The notes under the pieces: generated by a model
Seen by the model: the letters and a program-made list of their open reading frames with translations, nothing else
What the model was told of the DNA's origin: nothing
Database searches by the model: none
Program-made: the position numbers and the translations under genes
Assembly: GCA_003136315.1 (NCBI GenBank)
Contig: PLDW01000376.1
Coordinates: 53,718 to 91,078, forward strand
Direction of reading: 5' to 3'
DNA: 37,361 nt
Source: Gemmataceae bacterium
Lineage (GTDB): Bacteria; Planctomycetota; Planctomycetia; Gemmatales; Gemmataceae
Shown: piece after piece, positions 31,060-37,361 of the stretch
Layout of the letters: each line of letters begins with the position of its first letter
Numbering within the stretch: position 1 is the first letter of the stretch

Positions 31060-31917
31060 TCATCGCCCCACAAAAGTGGCATCTATCGTTCCACCACAAA
31101 AAACTGTGGATGCCATCTTAAAAATGCGACCCCGCTTACCCACCTCAAAATGCGATACGACAGCAGGCCATGCTATCGTAATAAGTGCTTTTAGAGCGAT
31201 TTCTGCGTAAGCAATTGGCGTTCCATTGATAATAAATTCTCCAGGAAGAAACAGCCTAACATCTGTTAATTCTATCTCGTGCGAATTATTTTCTAATAGT
31301 TTATAATTAACTAGTTTCGTATATTCATCAGCAACAACTTTTGCCCAATCTTCCGCAAATTGCTTAAAATATATTGACCTTCCTGCTAGAATGATTGATT
31401 CAGATTGAACGTTAGCTAAGCAGTTGTTGATATGGTCCTGGCTCACAACATAATCTGCAGTAAATCGAACCTTGGCAAGAGTAATTTCGGTTTGTACTAT
31501 ATGAAAATTTAGTGGCCGTGGGGTTAACGTGGGGTCGTATTCTGTAGCTGTGACGAGTTCAATTCGAGGGTCTAGATTTGCTTGATTTACAGCATCACTT
31601 GTGAATGATTTTGCAACAAATATGCCTTTTTGCGCGCGCGAAACTCTGATTTTTTCTGAAAAGATTATAATTTCATTTTTACCAACTTTATCTGTCCAAT
31701 TCTTACACTCAAATATATAAATTAATTTATATTCTTCTGATATCTCGATTTCTACCCATACATCGATTTCGTGGCGAACTCCATCGACAATCAGAATCTT
31801 TCTACTTATAATATTAAATATGTTCTGAGTAAGTGCTGGAGATGATCTGAGAATAAAAGACTCAATAGCTATGACAGCTTCTTCAAGTGATGCACCCTTT
31901 TCGTTTGCTGTGGCCAT
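31060..31917 (-). CDS. predicted PD-(D/E)XK nuclease, Mrr-like restriction endonuclease fold, AT-rich gene
   Basis: A 285-residue protein. The N-terminal half (about 8-125) has the order of an Mrr-type nuclease: a helix with acidic residues (SLEEAVIAIES), strand RHEIDVWVEI with D52, strand YIFECKNW with E70 and K72, then helix-strand KGIFVAKSFTSDAVNQA as in Mrr_cat proteins. The D...ExK triad is intact. The second half (about 125-285) is not recognised and may recognise DNA or a partner. The gene is strikingly AT-rich: a 60-base stretch from 31261 is about 25% GC, while neighbours are well above 60%. Codon use is likewise foreign. No methylase is adjacent, so a solitary defence or mobile-element nuclease is more likely than a classical restriction-modification pair. 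Confidence 0.8.
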   Translation of the reverse strand: MATANEKGASLEEAVIAIESFILRSSPALTQNIFNIISRKILIVDGVRHEIDVWVEIEISEEYKLIYIFECKNWTDKVGKNEIIIFSEKIRVSRAQKGIFVAKSFTSDAVNQANLDPRIELVTATEYDPTLTPRPLNFHIVQTEITLAKVRFTADYVVSQDHINNCLANVQSESIILAGRSIYFKQFAEDWAKVVADEYTKLVNYKLLENNSHEIELTDVRLFLPGEFIINGTPIAYAEIALKALITIAWPAVVSHFEVGKRGRIFKMASTVFCGGTIDATFVGR

Positions 31918-32560
31918 AGAGACCCCGCTCGGGAATGGCCGAAAGCGACTCCCAAAGTCACGCTTTGCAATAATTCATGTTGAGGGTAATCGATCCCAAA
32001 CCCAATTTCTAGCTTGGTGCGCGAAGAGATCTTGTTCCAGTCGCCCCCTTGTTATCGCTCACTCACTTGCCCACCTTACGCCCACCTTACAGGGCGAATG
32101 AGTGAGATGCGAAAAAAGCTGGTTTTCCAGGCATTGCGATGCCTGGCAAACCGTGGCGAACCCTGCCAGTCGGGTTGTCGGAGAACTCGACGGTTCGCTC
32201 GTTGGATCCGCTGCGGGCCGGAAGATCCCACTGCCAGAAGGGTCTTACCGGTGGCAGATCACACCTGAGACCCGACAGCCTGGGATCTTTGGGTCGGGAG
32301 AAACCGGAATCAGGCTCCTCGTGGCGATCGTGATCCTGCCAGTGAAAATCGGAGAGTTCCTGCTGAAGATTGGCCCCGAATTTCTTTACAGGCTGGCCAA
32401 AGCGGGTCATTGACACGCGGGCACATCACGAAACAATTGTCACACCCGATCCATTTCGCGGGTCGAGATTGGCCTTGCCTCCCACCCGCCACCTGTGGTA
32501 TCGCGGCCCGAGATCAGCTCCGCAGGCAACGGTACTCCGGGGCCAACCGGGAGGCGCCTC
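31918..32560. other. 643-base spacer without a convincing gene
   Basis: Composition returns to GC-rich by about 32140. A stem CCAGGCAT-TGCG-ATGCCTGG lies at 32127-32146, and several weaker dyads (CCCGAC/GTCGGG near 32268-32300) follow. Short frames on both strands (103 codons plus at 32102, 109 codons minus at 32087) overlap each other and lack Shine-Dalgarno sites and recognisable domains; the plus one ends in a hydrophobic stretch and could be a decayed gene, but I cannot support it. Confidence 0.45.
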
Positions 32561-35500
32561 ATGGGTGAGTCACTGCCCCATCCGTCCGGAGACGGGCTTG
32601 ACTGGCTCGGCGGATTTCGCGACGACGCCTGGGATCCCCCTGACCTGCCAGGCGGTCGGGTGTACCTCGCTCCAACAGCCCGGGGGGATGAGGTCACGGC
32701 TGGCGTCCCGGAACCGCACAACTCCATACCGGTCGCTCCCAGGGGAAGTCGGAATCGCCTTCTGATCGGGGCTCTGACCGTCCTCCTCGCCCTTGAGACA
32801 TCCGCTGTGGTCCGCTGGGTCATGACTCACCCCGGGTGGCGGACCGGGGGACAAAATCACGTCGCCGCGGGTCCGTCTGAGCCCCAGGCCAGTCCAGCCG
32901 AAAATCCACCGACAGAGCTGGTCGTCGGGCGAAGCGCGGGAGAAATCCCAACGATCCAGGAGGCGGTGGCTCGGTCTGCGCCGGGTGGTCGAATCCGGAT
33001 TCGACCCGGGATTTACACCGGAAAGGTGCTTCTGGACCGGCCCATCGAACTAGTCGGGGACGGGCCACGGGCGGGAGTGGTGGTCGGGAACTCGACAGGT
33101 GTCGTCCTTGCCGTGTCGGGCGAGAGGGTGACCGTCCGGGGACTGACGATTGCGCGCCGGGAGGGGGTGCAGGACCCCCAGGGGTTCGCGGTCGACATCG
33201 GCGGTCGCAACGTCCTCCTGGACGATTGCGACATCACGTCCGGGGCCGCGGCCGGGGTCTATGTTCATGGAGGAGTGGCATCGGCCACCCTGCGGAAGTG
33301 TGCGGTTCACGACGGAAAGACGGTCGGGGTGCAGGCATCCGAAGGCGGCCGTGTCGTTCTGGAGTCGTGCCAGATCACCGGGCAAGTGTCCACGGGCGTG
33401 GTTGTCTCGACTGGTGCAACGGGTGTGCTTCGCCAGTGCAAACTGCGGGACGGTCAAGCAGGTGGGGTCGTCGCCCGGGAACGCGGTTCGGTCACCCTGG
33501 ACGACTGCGATGTCGTCGGGCACAAATTCGCCCAGGTCGCTGCCGAGGACGGAGGTACGCTGAGCCTCCTGAAGTGTCGGATCGGCGATGGGGCGAGCCA
33601 CGGCATCAGCGTCTCCAAGTCGGTGGCGGATCTCGACGGCTGTACGGTCACCGCCAACGGGGGGGAAGGGGTTTGTACACTCGACACCAGCCGGACCGTC
33701 CTGCGGAACTGCAAAATCGTTGCGAACAAGAAATGCGGCCTCTATTTCGGCAACCAGTCCAGCGGCCTCGCCGAGGCCTGCGAGATTCGGGATAGCGGCA
33801 CCGGGAACGTGGTTGCCCTGACCGGCGCCTGCCCGGTGATCACGGGCTGTACGATCACCGGCGGCGAGACTGGCATTGTGGTCGAAAGCAAGGCCACCGG
33901 TGAGTTTCTCGACTGCGACATCTCCGGACATGAAACGGGAGTTTTCGTGTTTGGTCGCGGCAATCCCGTGATGCGGAACTGCAAGATCCACGGGAATCGG
34001 GCGTCGGCGATCTACGTGGCCGGACACGGGCGGGGAACGTTCGACGGGTGCGACCTCGGACCCCATCCGCAGAGCGTCGTTCTCCTGGTCAGTGGTGCCG
34101 AGCCGAACCTCCGGAACTGCACGATCCGCGGCGGAGATTTGCACGGAGTAACGATCTGGGATGGGGCGGCCGGGGTGCTGGAACGGTGTACCATCACCGG
34201 GATGAAAGGTGCCGGGGTCTATGCGGAAGATACAGACGGGCATTCGATCCTCTCGGATTGCAAAATCCGTGGCTGCCAGATGGGAGGGGTGCAGTTCGCG
34301 ACCGGCTCCCGAGGCACCCTGATTGGGTGCGACATCTCCGGGAACAAGGGGGGGAACGTTCACGCGCGAGCGGCCGAGGTTGACCTGATCCAGTGCAAGA
34401 TTCTCGCCGGGATCGATCTGGGGGTCGTCGCCCTCGCGTCTGGCCGGATCGCCCTGACCGACTGCGATGTGACCGACCACCCGGAGAATAGCCTCCAGAT
34501 CGTGGGATCCGCCGAGGTCACGCTGACCCGCTGTCGTGTCAGCGGCGGCAAGAAGTACGGTGTGGCTGTCCTCGACAAATCCCGGGTGACACTCACCGAC
34601 TCCGATGTCTTTGGGCATGGTGACCACGATGTGGCCGTCGGCGGAGAGGCCGATCTGGTCGTCCGCGGCGGCTCCATCCGGGACGGAAAGGGGAACGGGC
34701 TGGCTGCTGTCAACAACAGTCGGGCCACAATCACCGGGTGCCGGATCTCGGGGCACGAGAGGGCCGAAGTGTTTGTCAGTCACACTGCCAGGGTCCACCT
34801 CCAACGATGTGATGTGTCCATCGGTCGGTCGAATGGTGTGTACGCCCGGCTGGACTCCACCATCACCCTGGACGGGTGCGAACTCCGTGGAGGTGGGGGA
34901 GACACAGTCTTCGCGATGGAAACGGCCACAGTCGCAGTCCGGGACAGCCGTCTTCTGGACGGACATGCGAACGGAATCAAGGCGATCGATTCGTCTCGGA
35001 TCGACGTAACTGGTGGGGAAGTGACCGGGCAAAATGGGACCGGCGTCGGAGCCTGGGGGGGCGGAGAATTGACCCTCGTGCGGGTATTGGTCCAAAAGTC
35101 GGGGTTATCCGGTGTGTTCGTTGGCGGTTCCCGGGCGACGGCCTCGCTGTTGGATTGCCGACTGATGGCGAACGCCACCGACGGTTTGACCGTCACCGGC
35201 GAGGGACGGGTTCGGGCGGACCATTGCCACATGGAAGGCAACCAGATCGCCATCCGGGCCGAAGGCGGTGGGCGGGCGATGGTCACCGACTGCGTGGCCG
35301 AGAAGAATACAGTTGGCCCGTGGGCGTGTGCCGGATCGTCGTCTGTGCTCTCTGGCTCGGGTAACACTCCCTCGCTGACGGAGGTTGCAGTCGTTGCCGC
35401 GTCGGCCCCGCCCCTGTCGGGTACAGAGCCGGGGTGGGTTCTGCTGTTCCCGCGTCCGAACCCACCCGGGCCGGTGGGGGCACCGGGGTTGTGGAATGCG

Positions 35501-35641
35501 TTATTCCCCCGGCCGAACCTGGAAGCCCCGCCGTCAGGCCCGTTTGCCCCTCCCTCGTTTGCCTCCCCTGAGTACGTCCGTCGACTCTCGCACCTGGGGT
35601 CTCCGGAGCGATGGCCCGCCCCCGAGGTTCCCCTCCCATGA
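32561..35641 (+). CDS. membrane-anchored right-handed parallel beta-helix protein with cysteine ladder
   Basis: A 1026-residue protein. Residues 1-66 are hydrophilic (probably cytoplasmic), 67-86 a single transmembrane segment, 87-118 a linker. From about 119 to 945 it is a pectin-lyase-like parallel beta-helix. It opens with the NosD/DUF1565-type phrase IPTIQEAVARSAPGGRIRIR and then runs through about 31 rungs of 22-25 residues. About 26 rungs carry Cys at the same position (DDCDI, RKCAV, ESCQI, RQCKL and so on), so the cysteines should stack. The C-terminal 100 residues are Pro-rich with LFPRPN twice. No catalytic carbohydrate-active site was recognised. ATG at 32561 has GGGAGG six bases upstream. 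The stop overlaps the start of the DUF58 gene (ATGA), indicating coupled translation. Confidence 0.88.
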   Translation: MGESLPHPSGDGLDWLGGFRDDAWDPPDLPGGRVYLAPTARGDEVTAGVPEPHNSIPVAPRGSRNRLLIGALTVLLALETSAVVRWVMTHPGWRTGGQNHVAAGPSEPQASPAENPPTELVVGRSAGEIPTIQEAVARSAPGGRIRIRPGIYTGKVLLDRPIELVGDGPRAGVVVGNSTGVVLAVSGERVTVRGLTIARREGVQDPQGFAVDIGGRNVLLDDCDITSGAAAGVYVHGGVASATLRKCAVHDGKTVGVQASEGGRVVLESCQITGQVSTGVVVSTGATGVLRQCKLRDGQAGGVVARERGSVTLDDCDVVGHKFAQVAAEDGGTLSLLKCRIGDGASHGISVSKSVADLDGCTVTANGGEGVCTLDTSRTVLRNCKIVANKKCGLYFGNQSSGLAEACEIRDSGTGNVVALTGACPVITGCTITGGETGIVVESKATGEFLDCDISGHETGVFVFGRGNPVMRNCKIHGNRASAIYVAGHGRGTFDGCDLGPHPQSVVLLVSGAEPNLRNCTIRGGDLHGVTIWDGAAGVLERCTITGMKGAGVYAEDTDGHSILSDCKIRGCQMGGVQFATGSRGTLIGCDISGNKGGNVHARAAEVDLIQCKILAGIDLGVVALASGRIALTDCDVTDHPENSLQIVGSAEVTLTRCRVSGGKKYGVAVLDKSRVTLTDSDVFGHGDHDVAVGGEADLVVRGGSIRDGKGNGLAAVNNSRATITGCRISGHERAEVFVSHTARVHLQRCDVSIGRSNGVYARLDSTITLDGCELRGGGGDTVFAMETATVAVRDSRLLDGHANGIKAIDSSRIDVTGGEVTGQNGTGVGAWGGGELTLVRVLVQKSGLSGVFVGGSRATASLLDCRLMANATDGLTVTGEGRVRADHCHMEGNQIAIRAEGGGRAMVTDCVAEKNTVGPWACAGSSSVLSGSGNTPSLTEVAVVAASAPPLSGTEPGWVLLFPRPNPPGPVGAPGLWNALFPRPNLEAPPSGPFAPPSFASPEYVRRLSHLGSPERWPAPEVPLP

Positions 35642-36981
35642 TCCGTGTTCCGGTCGTGACTTCATTCCGCCCACCTCGTTCTCCCAACACCCAGCGCCAG
35701 CCGTCCGACAGGGGGCAGTTGGCCCTGGACCGTGTGTGGGCCAGGATAGCGCGGATCTGGTGGATCGTGAGTGGGTGGGTGCCGTTGACGCCTCTCGGGC
35801 TCCTGGCGATCCCGCTCCTGGTTCTTACGACCCGGCTGTTCGATGGCTATCAGGCGGATATGATCGTCCGATCGGTCTGTGCTGGCAGTGTTCTGCTGAT
35901 TGCAGTCGATGTTTTGGCCGTACTGGTCACTGCTGTATGGCTGGCCGTCCGTCGGAACCCACCCGCCGCTCCGCTCGCCTTGGAGGTCGGGCTCCCGTCC
36001 CGGACCGGATACCGTCTGGGGCTGACCCGCTGGAATCCGCTCGTCCGCGTCACGGTGGTGTGGGAAGATCCCCCCGCGACTGCCAGGTGGATTCCGGCCC
36101 GCGGCGGCTGGGAGGAGGAGGTCGTTACGGTCGGTCGTGGCGAGGTCGCCCGAGTCCGGCGGTGCTTCACCGTCAGCGACCTGTTCGGTCTGTCCCGTTT
36201 GAGGGTTCGCCGGTGGGCGACCAGGCTGGTTGTCTCTCGCCCAGCGCAAGGGAAACCCACCTCCTACGAGATTCGTGAACTCTTCAAGGCCGGCGACCGG
36301 CTTGGCCGCCCGTCTGGCGCTCCCGACGGCGATCTCTTGGAGATGCGGCGATATCTCCCCGGTGACCCGCTCAAGTTGGTCCTTTGGAAGGTCTACGCCC
36401 GGACCGGGACGATGCTGGTCCGCAGCCCCGAAAAGGCTGTCGACCCCACCGAGCGGACACTCGCGTTCCTCGTTGCCGCAGAAGGGGACGAACCGGCCGC
36501 GGGGCTGGCCCGGCTGGCACTCGAACAGGAGTTGCTGGGGCGAGAGGTGACTTTCACCGCAGACGGAGCCCCCGCACCAGCCCGAACCACAGCCGAAGGG
36601 GTCGACCAGATTGTGCGGTCGGTGCGATTCCGGGGGAGCGGTGGAACCGACCTCGACCGATTCCTGGTCCGTGGAGAGTCGGTCGGGGTCGGAGCGTGTA
36701 CCCTCTTCGTCTCGCATCGTCCGGGTCCGTGGCTGGCCCGGGTGGTGGCCACCCTGGTCCGGCACGCAGGGCCATTCCGGGCAGTGGTGGGAGTGGACGG
36801 AATCGAACGCGCCTCCGACGCCCCACGGCGGCTGGGTCGGCTGCTGTTTCGGCGGGTGGCGGGCGACTTGCCGCGGGTGACGGACATCCGTGCGGTGTCC
36901 GCTGCGCTGAGCGGCGCCGGGGCGGAGGTCGTATTGCTGGACCGGCAAACCGGCCAGCGTGTGACTGTGGATGGGGTGTAG
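35638..36981 (+). CDS. DUF58 domain-containing membrane protein
   Basis: A 447-residue protein with two hydrophobic helices at about 46-66 and 78-104, followed by a beta-rich region and the DUF58 signature at about 230-267 (GDLLEMRRYLPGDPLKLVLW, then ARTGTMLVRSPEKA). The C-terminal part is a vWA-like alpha/beta fold. DUF58 proteins are usually next to MoxR AAA+ ATPases and vWA proteins and are thought to help assemble or activate membrane or exported proteins; neither partner is in this window. The ATG at 35638 overlaps the stop of the beta-helix gene; a more upstream in-frame ATG at 35611 lies inside that gene and is less likely. The pairing suggests it handles the beta-helix protein. Confidence 0.88.
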   Translation: MIRVPVVTSFRPPRSPNTQRQPSDRGQLALDRVWARIARIWWIVSGWVPLTPLGLLAIPLLVLTTRLFDGYQADMIVRSVCAGSVLLIAVDVLAVLVTAVWLAVRRNPPAAPLALEVGLPSRTGYRLGLTRWNPLVRVTVVWEDPPATARWIPARGGWEEEVVTVGRGEVARVRRCFTVSDLFGLSRLRVRRWATRLVVSRPAQGKPTSYEIRELFKAGDRLGRPSGAPDGDLLEMRRYLPGDPLKLVLWKVYARTGTMLVRSPEKAVDPTERTLAFLVAAEGDEPAAGLARLALEQELLGREVTFTADGAPAPARTTAEGVDQIVRSVRFRGSGGTDLDRFLVRGESVGVGACTLFVSHRPGPWLARVVATLVRHAGPFRAVVGVDGIERASDAPRRLGRLLFRRVAGDLPRVTDIRAVSAALSGAGAEVVLLDRQTGQRVTVDGV

Positions 36982-37036
36982 CATTCCTGAGACGTGAGCC
37001 CAGTAAGGTTGTCGCGTTTTGGTGTCGGAGTTGGTG

Positions 37037-37161
37037 AAAGTAGGCGACTCGCTCCGCGAGTCGCCGTTTCTGGAAAGCAAATGCGGAACGAACTGCAGAC
37101 ACGGTTGCCCAATGCGTTTGCCATCCAGAAACGGTCACTCGCGGAGCGAGTGACCTACTTT
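37037..37161. repeat. REPIN-like element: two inverted hairpins with compensated bases
   Basis: The 38-base arms at 37037-37074 and 37124-37161 are inverted copies. Within each is a 10-bp stem with a three-base loop: GGCGACTCGC/GCGAGTCGCC (37043-37065) and GGTCACTCGC/GCGAGTGACC (37133-37155). The two stems differ at two base pairs, and both changes are compensated, so pairing is kept. It lies between the DUF58 gene and the trans-sulfuration gene, whose stops face each other. Confidence 0.88.
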
Positions 37162-37209
37162 TATGCCTGGGATGCGACAGCCTCAGCGGGTTCCTGTATC
37201 AGAATGATT

Positions 37210-37361
<152 letters not shown>

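Noticed and set aside
31060-31917. Complete restriction-modification system
   Set aside because: Only the nuclease is present; neither flank shows a methyltransferase or specificity gene.
32087-32416. Overlapping 103- and 109-codon frames on opposite strands
   Set aside because: No Shine-Dalgarno, no domain, and mutual overlap; left as spacer.
33050-35095. 681-codon minus-strand open frame opposite the beta-helix gene
   Set aside because: It follows from the periodic codon pattern of the beta-helix rungs; the plus frame has the membrane anchor, Shine-Dalgarno and rung repeats.

Overview
The window looks like a chromosomal segment of a GC-rich planctomycete, most likely a member of the Gemmataceae or a close relative. 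Reasons seen in the sequence: a planctomycete-type large secreted cytochrome with PSCyt1/PSCyt2/PSD1 (DUF1549/DUF1553) architecture, a PVC-type heme-binding dehydrogenase-like protein, an alternative GlmU family protein, GC-rich codon use, and many short intergenic repeats built from paired hairpins or heptamer tandem arrays. The genus is inference; no rRNA marker is present.

Layout. 1-3.2 kb: secreted cytochrome (minus) and a tRNA-Glu (minus). 3.5-6.5 kb: ribD, a secreted serine beta-lactamase-like hydrolase and a universal stress protein, separated by AT-rich heptamer repeats. 6.7-8.9 kb: four tightly packed genes of unknown function (two membrane-anchored coiled-coil proteins, one alanine-rich protein, one small soluble protein). 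This is the best candidate in the window for an uncharacterised system. 9.2-16.6 kb: nuoJ-K-L-M-N, the membrane arm of respiratory complex I, with an enlarged NuoJ and a Gly/Lys tail on NuoM; nuoA-I are not in the window. 16.6-19.3 kb: PVC-type beta-propeller/cytochrome protein (minus). 19.3-20.3 kb: gene-free, repeat-rich. 20.3-21.8 kb: membrane-anchored protein of a recurring planctomycete type (minus).

22-30.6 kb holds an acyltransferase-3, a GlmU-like nucleotidyltransferase, a membrane-anchored tyrosine/dual-specificity phosphatase, a DPM1/GtrB-like glycosyltransferase, a polytopic protein with a His-rich tail, a SAM methyltransferase and a PhyH-type dioxygenase. Together they suggest cell-surface glycan or lipid-linked sugar work, but they are not one operon. 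31.06-31.92 kb is a markedly AT-rich gene for a PD-(D/E)XK (Mrr-like) nuclease, probably acquired by transfer. 32.6-37 kb is a translationally coupled pair: a 1026-residue membrane-anchored parallel beta-helix protein with a long cysteine ladder, and a DUF58 protein. The right edge carries the 3' end of a PLP-dependent trans-sulfuration enzyme gene (minus).

Starts were chosen mainly by Shine-Dalgarno spacing and family alignment from memory, so several differ from the longest open frame. Long open frames opposite the real genes are common here because of the high GC and were left out. No database search was run; family names rest on recognised motifs.
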